DNA of 64,000 nt from Geobacter sp. (GTDB lineage Bacteria; Desulfobacterota; Desulfuromonadia; Geobacterales; Geobacteraceae): NCBI GenBank assembly GCA_027356255.1, contig DAIEGL010000284.1:1-64000 (forward strand), written 5' to 3'. The notes beneath the pieces are model-generated. The model saw only the letters and a program-made list of their open reading frames with translations, searched no databases and was not told the origin of the DNA. Shown here piece by piece: positions 42,617 through 49,271 of this stretch. The translations under genes and the position numbers were made by a program. Positions within the stretch are counted from its first letter, which is position 1; each line of letters begins with the position of its first letter.

Positions 42617-43189
42617 TTATCCCCGCATGACCTTGACAATGTTGTTGTAGCGGCGTTTGACGTCGTCGGGCCGTTTCTGCCCCCAGGGGAGGCTGAGCTT
42701 GAAGTCGCGGATGATCTCCGCTGTGACGACCTGTTTCAGTGCCGCGAGATGCTTGTGCAGTTTGCCGCCACGGCTCATGTACATCTGGTTGTGATAGTCG
42801 GCCATGGAGATCAGTCCCGCGTCGCTAAACCGGATGCCGCTGTCGCTGCAAATGGCTGAAGGCTGGGTGAGACATTCCTGCAGCTGCTTTTTGTCCCAGG
42901 CGTCGATGATCTCGGCGGCGGCTTTCAGCTTGGCGTTCATCGGCGCCATGTCGCGGACCGTCTGAGCCTTGAGGGCGGCAATCTGGTCCGTGGTAAAGGC
43001 GCAATCCCGCAGACCGAGGATGGCGCTGGGGTTGTTGTTGATGTCGAGCTGGGAGATACCATAGCTCCAGCCGGACTTCCCTGTTAGAACGCCGTCTGGG
43101 TCGGAGAAGCGATATGCGGCATTCGGGTTGTTTTCGAGCTCGTTGGCCAGGATGACCAGGCGGAAACTGTCGATAAGGCTGCGCGGCAT
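42617..43189 (-). CDS. Putative endolysin (lysozyme-like)
   Basis: 190 residues. Pattern E...P.AAYRFSDPDGVLTGKSGWSYGISQLDINNN resembles the catalytic part of lysozyme/transglycosylase-like phage proteins (an early Glu in ANELENNP, then GxSYGxxQxD). It is the first gene of the late operon and is followed by a holin-like gene, which supports a role in degrading peptidoglycan. There is no signal peptide, so it would depend on the holin. ATG 43189 follows CGGAGGTATT. A long inverted repeat lies 25 bases upstream. Confidence 0.6.
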   Translation of the reverse strand: MPRSLIDSFRLVILANELENNPNAAYRFSDPDGVLTGKSGWSYGISQLDINNNPSAILGLRDCAFTTDQIAALKAQTVRDMAPMNAKLKAAAEIIDAWDKKQLQECLTQPSAICSDSGIRFSDAGLISMADYHNQMYMSRGGKLHKHLAALKQVVTAEIIRDFKLSLPWGQKRPDDVKRRYNNIVKVMRG

Positions 43190-43213
43190 AATACCTCCGT
43201 TGGTTTTAGGTTG

Positions 43214-43244
43214 ACCGCTCCAGGTAGACGAGTCCTGGAGCGGT
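43214..43244. promoter_or_regulatory. Perfect 11-base inverted repeat upstream of the lysis/late operon
   Basis: ACCGCTCCAGG and CCTGGAGCGGT are separated by nine bases, ending 25 bases before the first late gene. No T-run follows on the minus strand, so it is not a normal terminator. It could be an operator for a late activator (the HTH protein at 43406-43741 is a candidate) or an mRNA hairpin affecting translation of the endolysin gene. Confidence 0.5.
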
Positions 43245-43281
43245 TCGTCAAAGGGAAAGAACAAACACGGGGGCAGGATAC

Positions 43282-43310
43282 AAAAAAACGCGCCGGGGGG
43301 CGCGTCGTTT
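43282..43310 (-). terminator. Terminator at the end of the early operon
   Basis: On the minus strand the stem ACGCGCC / GGCGCGT with a four-C loop is followed by a run of T. It lies about 96 bases behind the stop of the last early gene (43406) and before the late operon. Confidence 0.8.
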
Positions 43311-43405
43311 TGTCTCGGATTGTCATGGGTTATCAGGGGGTTAGGTGATTTTTTGGGGAAAAGAAAAGGGGAATTCTGCCTCTATATCCGATTCGGTTCA
43401 ATCTG

Positions 43406-43741
43406 TCAATCGGGATATGCGCAGGTACTGTCGAAGAGCGCCAGCTGATCGGGATCTACAGCCATCTGGCGCTGGTAGGAGTTGTTCCTGACCAGGAAGT
43501 CCACCAAATCAGGGAAAGCTACACGACGATTGGAATGGAGCATCGTGGAATTGAGGCTGCATGCGACGCGGGGCCGGCCGTTTTCGTCAGGCTCCCAGGC
43601 GTCGGTATAGCGCCGGAAAGTCCTCTCAACGATACCCAGAATACGGCAGACCTCGCTTGTGCAATAGCTTGCCTTCACTGGCAGATCGGCGGCCCGTAGC
43701 ATCCCTTTCAGCTTTTCCTCGGCAAGCTCCTGTTGCGTCAT
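43406..43741 (-). CDS. Helix-turn-helix protein at the end of the early operon
   Basis: 111 residues. SEVCRILGIVERTFRRYTDAW is a MerR/excisionase-like helix-turn-helix, followed by a beta wing (RVACSLNSTMLHSNRRVAF) and FPDLVDFLV. Its place at the end of the early operon corresponds to where Mu encodes Mor and C, the middle and late activators, but it does not resemble Mor/C in sequence. A role in late gene activation is an inference. It overlaps the GemA stop (TAATG). Confidence 0.6.
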   Translation of the reverse strand: MTQQELAEEKLKGMLRAADLPVKASYCTSEVCRILGIVERTFRRYTDAWEPDENGRPRVACSLNSTMLHSNRRVAFPDLVDFLVRNNSYQRQMAVDPDQLALFDSTCAYPD

Positions 43742-44325
43742 TATCTGTACTCCGCAGGCTTGTGCAGCTTGATATACTCGGTGATGCCCTTATGGGCGAA
43801 CTTCATTACCCACCAGTTTGGGCCGTGCTGGGCCTTCATCTGGTTTTCAAACATTTTCTTCAGCCCTTCAATGGCTAGGTAACAGTCCTGAGCCGTCCGG
43901 ATCTTGCCTTGCTTGATGCCCATGCGCTTCATCAAGAACAACCCCAGGCCGTTTTCTTCTCGCCACTGAATGAGAGCAGCGACAGCGTTCATCTTGTCGA
44001 TTTCATCTTGCCTGGGCAGGGCAATGACGTTACCCTGGCCGCGTGTGCTGCCGGCAGGCCGTGGGGCCGGTTTTACCTTCGTCTGCTTTGCCTTGGCGTT
44101 TGGCTTGAGGGTAAAGCCCTTGCCCTCCAGTTCGCGGATGAACTCCGATGCCTGATCGTAGGTGAGCTTTGTGCAGCTGCGCACCCCGTAGCGCTCCTCA
44201 AGCATGTCGTGTTCTTCTTCGCGGGGAATGCCCAGGAAGTTACAGGCCATCTTGATGATGGTGATCTGCTTACCGTTGATGGGTACCCCCGGCTTCTTGT
44301 ATTTGCGGTAGGTGTTGGTTTTCAT
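43741..44325 (-). CDS. GemA-like regulatory protein (Mu gp16, DUF1018)
   Basis: 194 residues. ITIIKMACNFLGIPREEEHDMLEERYGVRSCTKLTYDQASEFIREL is the DUF1018/GemA core. In Mu, GemA changes host gene expression and DNA supercoiling. A basic linker (KAKQTKVKPAPR) leads to a helical C-terminal half. GGGAGTTATAA precedes the start. Confidence 0.88.
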   Translation of the reverse strand: MKTNTYRKYKKPGVPINGKQITIIKMACNFLGIPREEEHDMLEERYGVRSCTKLTYDQASEFIRELEGKGFTLKPNAKAKQTKVKPAPRPAGSTRGQGNVIALPRQDEIDKMNAVAALIQWREENGLGLFLMKRMGIKQGKIRTAQDCYLAIEGLKKMFENQMKAQHGPNWWVMKFAHKGITEYIKLHKPAEYR

Positions 44326-44373
44326 TTATAACTCCCGCAGCAGCGGACTCCACAAGCTCCGCTGTGCTTGTTG

Positions 44374-44637
44374 TTATGCCTCGGAATCTTCCTCTAACTG
44401 CTTCAGTTCTCTCTTGAGCCTGTTGATTAATCTCTCCAGCGTCGTCTGTTGTGCTGCCGGACGTCTGCATGAGCCATACTCCTTAAAAAAGCATTCTTCT
44501 TTACCATCAATCGGCATCTCCGAGCACATTGCAAACTGGCAGACCATCACACCAACACAGTCAAACCCGATTTGGAATTCGCCATCGTAGAGAGAAATAC
44601 TGACATTTGCCGTTTTAGTGGCTTTCTTCGCAGCCAT
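44374..44637 (-). CDS. Small cysteine-containing early phage protein
   Basis: 87 residues: a basic start (MAAKKATKTANVS), a beta-rich core with CVGVMVCQFAMCSEM..ECFFKEYGSC (five Cys within about 35 residues) and a coiled-coil end (LERLINRLKRELKQLEED). A metal site is possible. No family recognised. It overlaps the upstream cysteine-rich gene by 23 bases. Confidence 0.5.
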   Translation of the reverse strand: MAAKKATKTANVSISLYDGEFQIGFDCVGVMVCQFAMCSEMPIDGKEECFFKEYGSCRRPAAQQTTLERLINRLKRELKQLEEDSEA

Positions 44638-44947
44638 TGCACGCCTCCACTGTTTTATGGCACTTGCATGTGCAGGCAATCTGGCCAGGCAGGTTCTGAT
44701 GCTTTGCACAGCGCCAGGGGTCCGAGAACTTGCAGTCACAATCCTGGTCTGCGGGGGCAGTCGAGAAGACCAGGACCTTGCACCCTCTGTCATTTTCGAA
44801 CTCTGTGGTGCCGTTCGGGTTAGTCTGCCTCTGAAAAGCCATCAGCCAGGTTGCAAGGATCTCCATCGTCCTTTGATCGCCAATTTTGCGGAACCCTCGC
44901 AAAACTGCCGCGCTTATTGCCTCTTCTTCCGGATTTTTCTTGCTCAT
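44615..44947 (-). CDS. Early phage protein with cysteine-rich C-terminus
   Basis: 110 residues. The helical N-terminal half is followed by a Cys/His-rich end: DCDCKFSDPWRCAKHQ and CTCKCHKTVEACNGC, nine Cys in total, suggesting two zinc or Fe-S knuckles. No family recognised. ATG 44947 is preceded by GAGGGGGGC; another small frame upstream overlaps it but has no support. Confidence 0.5.
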   Translation of the reverse strand: MSKKNPEEEAISAAVLRGFRKIGDQRTMEILATWLMAFQRQTNPNGTTEFENDRGCKVLVFSTAPADQDCDCKFSDPWRCAKHQNLPGQIACTCKCHKTVEACNGCEESH

Positions 44948-45013
44948 GAAGCCCCCCCTCATTTCCTGGCAATGGCAGCCTGCATTGCCACCAGCCGCTC
45001 TCATCCACCTTGT

Positions 45014-45211
45014 CTAGTAGTCTCTCCATAGCTGCCTCATCGCCTGTCGGAAATCCTGCATTTCCAGCGCTAGCTCCACCTGCTCCGGTTCGTCGACGCG
45101 CCCTTCGATGATCTTCTTTGCCTGGCGCTCGGCCTCGGCCCTGGATAACCCGCCGCAGTACTCCATGATCGCCGCCCGCTCTTCAAAGCGCAGCCGTTCA
45201 TCGACATCCAT
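45014..45211 (-). CDS. Small conserved-type phage protein
   Basis: 65 residues. RFEERAAIMEYCGGLSRAEAERQAKKI is a pattern common to short proteins in phages and plasmids of unknown function. Fully helical. It starts within the last codons of the upstream gene. Confidence 0.55.
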   Translation of the reverse strand: MDVDERLRFEERAAIMEYCGGLSRAEAERQAKKIIEGRVDEPEQVELALEMQDFRQAMRQLWRDY

Positions 45212-45392
45212 TGGTCCGCTTTACCGTGGTAACGGCGGGAGCTTCTCTCAGGGCCAAGGCGAACATTGTCGCGGCATGGAGAAACTCTTGCCTGGTTCCG
45301 CCCTTGCAGACGGCTTGCAGGCGCTCCAGTTCGTCGTCACTCACTCTCAAACAAATAACGTTGTTTCTCGGGTTTTGCTTAGCCTTGCCCAT
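45198..45392 (-). CDS. Small ribbon-helix-helix-like protein
   Basis: 64 residues. NNVICLRVSDDELERLQAVCKGGTRQEFLHAATMFALAL has the strand-helix-helix pattern of RHH/MetJ-Arc or mobilisation-type DNA-binding proteins. It is probably an early-region regulator. AGAGGTAG lies before the ATG. Confidence 0.5.
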   Translation of the reverse strand: MGKAKQNPRNNVICLRVSDDELERLQAVCKGGTRQEFLHAATMFALALREAPAVTTVKRTNGCR

Positions 45393-45394
45393 GA

Positions 45395-45541
45395 CTACCT
45401 CTTGCCGATCCGCAACGGACGGTTCTGCTGTTCTTTCCTGACTCGCTCCAGGATCTCCGCGCTCTTGATCTTCAGTGCCCGGTTTTCCTCAAGCATTGCA
45501 TCGACGCGCTTGATATAGCCGTATTCCGCCAGTTTGTTCAC
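45395..45541 (-). CDS. Small coiled-coil early phage protein
   Basis: 48 residues from a GTG at 45541 that has a perfect GGAGG five bases upstream. ATG codons further upstream in the same frame lack any ribosome site, so the ribosome site decides the start. The product is helical (RVDAMLEENRALKIKSAEILERVRKE). Function unknown. Confidence 0.45.
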   Translation of the reverse strand: MNKLAEYGYIKRVDAMLEENRALKIKSAEILERVRKEQQNRPLRIGKR

Positions 45542-45634
45542 ATGTACCTCCGTTGGCTGCATCATCAGGCCCCGGCAGCCACGCCGGGACGACAGCCAAC
45601 TTGCGAAATTGCGCAAGTTGACTGTTTCGCATGG

Positions 45635-46045
45635 TTAAAAAGATCTACCTATCATCTGTCTGCCCTTGTTCCATACGCTCAATGGTAAGTTGTAGCGCTT
45701 CAGATCCTTTTTTTTGACCGTTCGAGCCAATCTCCTGCAATCCATTTCCCTGCACATTTGAGGCTTGCTAGTATGGATAGAACACCCTCCATCCGACAGA
45801 TAAACACAGTCGCCGTTTTCCTTATGAGCCAGCATCAATTCATCCTTGAAATGGTCATGCGGAACTGTTTTGTATTGTGTCACGTCATCCTCTGGGAGTA
45901 GCCTTATTGCATCCCCATGACAACAGAGAGTGCATCCATTACAACGTACAGTGCCAGTTGGCAGTTCTGATTTGCTCTGGGACTTAATATTTTCAAGCTC
46001 TTGCATAGCCTTTTCAAAATTATTGATTCTGTGATTACACTCCAT
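45635..46045 (-). CDS. YkgJ-family cysteine cluster protein
   Basis: 136 residues. CNGCTLCCHGDAIRL, then GDCVYLSDGGCSIHTSKPQMCREMDC give the CxxxCC...C..L...GCxIHxxxPxxCR pattern of the YkgJ/UPF0153 zinc- or iron-chelating family. Host versions are common in deltaproteobacteria; one in the early region of a phage is less usual. GGAGGAGG precedes ATG 46045; the in-frame TTG upstream overlaps this site. Confidence 0.75.
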   Translation of the reverse strand: MECNHRINNFEKAMQELENIKSQSKSELPTGTVRCNGCTLCCHGDAIRLLPEDDVTQYKTVPHDHFKDELMLAHKENGDCVYLSDGGCSIHTSKPQMCREMDCRRLARTVKKKDLKRYNLPLSVWNKGRQMIGRSF

Positions 46046-46098
46046 ATTTTCCTCCTCCAATTTCTAAGCACGGCTTGATGCGGGCCACGCCGCAGCCG

Positions 46099-46362
46099 TT
46101 ATGCCCATACCCGAGCGAAATTCACGCCCTTGATGTAAGTTTTTGCATTTTTGTCATACACGGTGTTTTCTGGGGCCAGTGCTATGTACTCCTGAATATC
46201 CCGCGACGCTTGCGGAGAAGAAACCCCGAAGTAATCCATAATTGCACTACGGTTCAGGGTGCCGTACTCATTCAACAGAAAATCTATTAGCCGTAACCTC
46301 TGTTCAACCGCATATGTGAGTTTCTGGATATCCGTCTCTACCTGCTTTGTACAGTCACACAT
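46099..46362 (-). CDS. Small winged-helix-like early regulator
   Basis: 87 residues. LIDFLLNEYGTLNRSAIMDYFGVSSPQASRDIQEYIAL reads as a DeoR-like helix-turn-helix with a recognition helix SSPQASRDIQEY. The end is beta-rich. Probably DNA-binding. AGGGGGTGG precedes ATG 46362. Confidence 0.55.
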   Translation of the reverse strand: MCDCTKQVETDIQKLTYAVEQRLRLIDFLLNEYGTLNRSAIMDYFGVSSPQASRDIQEYIALAPENTVYDKNAKTYIKGVNFARVWA

Positions 46363-46372
46363 TAGCCACCCC

Positions 46373-47176
46373 CTAAAACGCTGCGATGTCGAGCGGGATG
46401 GCAATGTATCTACCCACTTCGTTGCGCTCATAAAGCCTGATCTGCTTCTTCTTGCCGGCTACCATAAGGGCATCACTGACGATCTCCATGCCGGCTTTCC
46501 ACTTATCATTTTCGATCTTAAGATGCCGGAGCGGCAGGATCTTGGAGACGCTTACCTGACCGTCTGTCTGCTTGAATGACGCATTGACGATGGTGCGTGC
46601 GTTTGCCGCCTCTTCGGGGAGCATCTCGTCAAGAGCTTCCAACAGTTTGGCTTGGGCCGCTTGCCACTCAGGACCAAAAGTCAGCTGCTTTTGGATGGCG
46701 ATGTTCAGCTTGTAACGCCCGTCGAAGGTCCTGAAGGTCATATTCCCTTCCGTACCGCCCCGCTTGACTTCATGCTTCTCGAACATTGCCGTAACGACCG
46801 TGGTTACGTCGCGGAAGTTATAGCCCTTGAAGCGCTCAATCTTGCCGGAGAGGTACAGCCAGTACACGGCGATCTCCAGGACCATGTCATGAAAGAGCAG
46901 GTCCATTTCCTTAATGTTCTGGATCAGGACCAGGTCACCGTTGGCGTTCTCCATCCGGCCATTGATCACTTGGGGATGCTCGGCCTCATAGGTAAGGCGG
47001 AGGGCGTTCTTCAGGACGTAACCTGCGCCGGTATCGGTGCCTCGCTCGCGGACTTCACCCCAGGTGACGGTCTCTATTGGATTAACGCGCAGTGACTCTG
47101 TCGCAGTGTCTCTTGCTTCTTTGTCTGTCGCGTGGTACTGCATGCCTGTGTTTGGTGAGTAGCTGTAAAAATCCAT
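46373..47176 (-). CDS. DUF3164 family protein with N-terminal extension
   Basis: 267 residues. Residues from about 72 (NGRMENANGDLVLIQNIKEMDLLFHDMVLEIA) match DUF3164, found in nearly all Mu-like phages and of unknown function. The first about 70 (YSYSPNTGMQYHATDKEARDTATESLRV) are not part of the usual family and look like a separate small domain. AAAAGGAGAAT before the ATG confirms the long start. It lies in the replication half of the early operon. Confidence 0.8.
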   Translation of the reverse strand: MDFYSYSPNTGMQYHATDKEARDTATESLRVNPIETVTWGEVRERGTDTGAGYVLKNALRLTYEAEHPQVINGRMENANGDLVLIQNIKEMDLLFHDMVLEIAVYWLYLSGKIERFKGYNFRDVTTVVTAMFEKHEVKRGGTEGNMTFRTFDGRYKLNIAIQKQLTFGPEWQAAQAKLLEALDEMLPEEAANARTIVNASFKQTDGQVSVSKILPLRHLKIENDKWKAGMEIVSDALMVAGKKKQIRLYERNEVGRYIAIPLDIAAF

Positions 47177-47178
47177 CC

Positions 47179-47421
47179 TTAATTCTCCTTTTGTTTTCTG
47201 ATTGCGTTTGCCAGATTACCGGCGTTGTCGTAGAAGCTGGTGATGCCGCAGAGGAGCTCCCAATCATTATTGACGAGCGGCTCATCGTCGAAGTTGCCGC
47301 TCACGCAGTCCCACACCTTGCCGTTGTGCATGTACTGCTCTTTTACGACCTCGCCGTTTTCGGCATAGGCGGTGATCTCGAACCCCTCGCGGGTTATGAT
47401 TACGGTTGCACAGTCGATCAT
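47179..47421 (-). CDS. Small hypothetical early phage protein
   Basis: 80 residues. Beta-rich start (CATVIITREGFEITAYAENGEVVKEQYMHNGKVW) and helical end. The open frame extends upstream of ATG 47421, but this ATG overlaps the stop of the preceding small gene by four bases, typical of coupled phage genes. No family recognised. Confidence 0.5.
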   Translation of the reverse strand: MIDCATVIITREGFEITAYAENGEVVKEQYMHNGKVWDCVSGNFDDEPLVNNDWELLCGITSFYDNAGNLANAIRKQKEN

Positions 47422-47570
47422 GCCCGCCACCAGGATGAAAAACGGGGGGGCTGCATGGCACCGCTGCATACAAGTTTGACGGCCAAGGCAGTAGCCCTGT
47501 AATCGCTGCGCTTCCGTGTCTGTTCCCACTTGTTGCGGTTGCTAAGCCACTTGATAATTAGTTTAATCAT
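47418..47570 (-). CDS. Small hypothetical basic protein
   Basis: 50 residues, Trp- and Arg-rich (MIKLIIKWLSNRNKWEQTRKR...), ending in WWRA. AAAAAGGAGAATCACC before the ATG is an excellent ribosome site. Coupled by ATGA overlap to the next gene. No family recognised. Confidence 0.45.
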   Translation of the reverse strand: MIKLIIKWLSNRNKWEQTRKRSDYRATALAVKLVCSGAMQPPRFSSWWRA

Positions 47571-47673
47571 GGTGATTCTCCTTTTTACGCTGCTCCCCAC
47601 CCAGGGTGATGAGGAGCAGAATCTCGAATATCAAGGCCAGGATAAGGAACCCGACCCAGGGACTAAGACTCAA
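47563..47673 (-). CDS. 36-residue transmembrane microprotein
   Basis: A TTG start overlaps the stop of the HTH/zinc-finger gene (TTGA), with GGGAGG a few bases upstream. The peptide holds one clear helix (VGFLILALIFEILLLITLG) and a charged tail ending KKENHHD. It ends inside the start of the next small gene. Both overlaps and the ribosome site support expression; function unknown. Confidence 0.45.
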   Translation of the reverse strand: MSLSPWVGFLILALIFEILLLITLGGEQRKKENHHD

Positions 47674-48080
47674 AACACCTCCCGGAAAATTGCCGCACCT
47701 TTCCGCTGCAGGTGCCCTTCATACCGGCGTAGGCAGTTATGGCAGTGCTGGTAATCATGACCTACGGCACCGTATTCGCCGCAGGCCCATTTGGGGCCAA
47801 AGCCGGGGGTCTCGCCGTTGCCGTTCATCTGGGGCAGGCCGCTGTCATCGACCTGCTGGAACAGATCGCCGGAAGTAAGCCCGGTAAGCTTCAGCCACTC
47901 TTCAATAACCGGGGTGGCATTGATGAAGGCAATGACATCGGCGATGAACTTCTCGGCATTGGCCGGCAGCTTGCCGCTGGAGAGGGAAATAGAGACCTGG
48001 GCCTTGCTCCAGCCGGAGGCCTGGACCAGGGCCTGCTGGGGGATCTTCAGTTCGTCGAGGACGGCTTTCAGCCTAAGCAT
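47670..48080 (-). CDS. HTH protein with C-terminal zinc-finger-like motif
   Basis: 136 residues. N-terminal XRE-like helix-turn-helix (LVQASGWSKAQVSISLSSGKLP) and a C-terminal CGEYGAVGHDYQHCHNCLRRYEG cluster that could bind zinc (C-x8-H-x3-C-x-H-x-C). Its start overlaps the end of the MuB gene by eight bases. Probably an early regulator linked to transposition. Confidence 0.6.
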   Translation of the reverse strand: MLRLKAVLDELKIPQQALVQASGWSKAQVSISLSSGKLPANAEKFIADVIAFINATPVIEEWLKLTGLTSGDLFQQVDDSGLPQMNGNGETPGFGPKWACGEYGAVGHDYQHCHNCLRRYEGHLQRKGAAIFREVF

Positions 48081-48987
48081 TAATCGCCCCCTTAACCTCG
48101 GGCAGGTCTCCCTGACGGCGCGCCAGGACGCCAGCCAAGGCAGCTTTACCGCTCACGGGCGCGGCCAGTTGTTTGCGGGGGGTGCGCGGCTGCAGCGCTT
48201 CAGCGGTCTGCTCCCCGGCAGCCGCCGTCACGTCCGCGACCTTAACCAACTCACGGCCGTCCGCCAGGGCGTGATTCAGGATCGTGACGCACAGCGCCTG
48301 AAGCTCCAGGTAATTGCGGGCCTGGGGCAGATCGGCAAGGGCGTCGATGGCCGTATCTTCGAAATGCTTGCCGATGGTGGCGCGGACATATTCGGCGGAT
48401 TCATCAGCCGACAGCCCTTTCATCCTGATGCAATCGGAGCGGAGCGCAACTTCGCTAACACCGGCTCGATTCATCGGGTCGGACTGGGCAACGAGGATGA
48501 TGGTGAACAACTCCTTTTGTCCCAGCCACTCGATTTCACGTAAAGTTTTCAGGCTCCTGAGAGTATTGGGATGCAGGCGCTGCGCTTCTTCGATCATGAC
48601 TACAACCTGTTGTTTTGGGTCACTGGTCGCCTCGCCCACAATCCTCCGTAGTTGCGCACTGCTCACCACCCCGCCGCGTTTGACTGATTCGGTGGAGAGG
48701 GCACTGATCATGGCGGCTTTGATTTCAGGCGCCCGCAGGTTTTCCTGGTCTTCCCGTATTACCGGTATCAGCCGGACTTTGAACTTTTTAAGAGCGGCTT
48801 CAATGGCATCGCTCTTGCCTATGCCGCGCTCCCCCACGATGCTGACCATCGCGTGCGATTCAATAGCCATCGTCAGAATCCGCCGGACCCTGGATATGTC
48901 CCCGGTTTCAAACTTTTTCGCGGCCTTGAACGGGTCGCATTTGTAGTCGAGGTTGCAAAATGTCTCCAGTCGTGTCATTGTCTCCAT
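48073..48987 (-). CDS. MuB-like AAA ATPase, target-DNA activator
   Basis: 304 residues. Walker A GERGIGKS (about 52-59), Walker B VVMIEEAQ (about 129-136), and an ExeA/MuB-type C-terminal domain. MuB polymerises on target DNA, recruits MuA and gives target immunity. It follows the transposase gene as in Mu, with one small gene between. AAAGGAGG precedes the ATG. Confidence 0.92.
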   Translation of the reverse strand: METMTRLETFCNLDYKCDPFKAAKKFETGDISRVRRILTMAIESHAMVSIVGERGIGKSDAIEAALKKFKVRLIPVIREDQENLRAPEIKAAMISALSTESVKRGGVVSSAQLRRIVGEATSDPKQQVVVMIEEAQRLHPNTLRSLKTLREIEWLGQKELFTIILVAQSDPMNRAGVSEVALRSDCIRMKGLSADESAEYVRATIGKHFEDTAIDALADLPQARNYLELQALCVTILNHALADGRELVKVADVTAAAGEQTAEALQPRTPRKQLAAPVSGKAALAGVLARRQGDLPEVKGAINA

Positions 48988-49032
48988 ATGTTTTCCTCCT
49001 TTTCTATTGGGGCGGGTGGCAGCCCGCCCTGA

Positions 49033-49260
49033 TTAAATAACTCTCGGCAGCTTCAACGTCCCTTCACCATCACCTGCTTTAATCTCCTTCAGTTTCGCTT
49101 GGGCTTCCGGCTTGGTGTCATAGATCAGCGGCTTCCCTTCCTCGCTGCAATGGTGCCATTGTCCGTTGACCAGACCCTGGATGCCGAACTGCGCTTTCAT
49201 TGTTTCCGTGTTCAGCCACCGTGACAGCCTGAATTTTGTGGCTTTTGCAAACGTTGCCAT
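49033..49260 (-). CDS. Small hypothetical protein between MuA and MuB
   Basis: 75 residues: FRLSRWLNTETMKAQFGIQGLVNGQWHHCSEEGKPLIYDTKPEAQAKLKEI. The pattern is of a small alpha/beta fold; no family recognised. AAAGGAGGATGC precedes ATG 49260. Confidence 0.5.
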   Translation of the reverse strand: MATFAKATKFRLSRWLNTETMKAQFGIQGLVNGQWHHCSEEGKPLIYDTKPEAQAKLKEIKAGDGEGTLKLPRVI

Positions 49261-49271
49261 GCATCCTCCTT

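Noticed and set aside
43214-43244. Late-region dyad as a transcription terminator
   Set aside because: There is no T-run on either strand, and it stands directly in front of the first late gene.
44270-44470. 66-codon minus-strand frame between 44374 gene and GemA
   Set aside because: It overlaps both neighbours out of frame, has no ribosome site and reads as low-complexity shadow.
44820-45029. 69-codon minus-strand frame overlapping the Cys-rich gene
   Set aside because: Most of it is antiparallel-frame overlap with the better supported 44615-44947 gene, which has a strong ribosome site; no family likeness.
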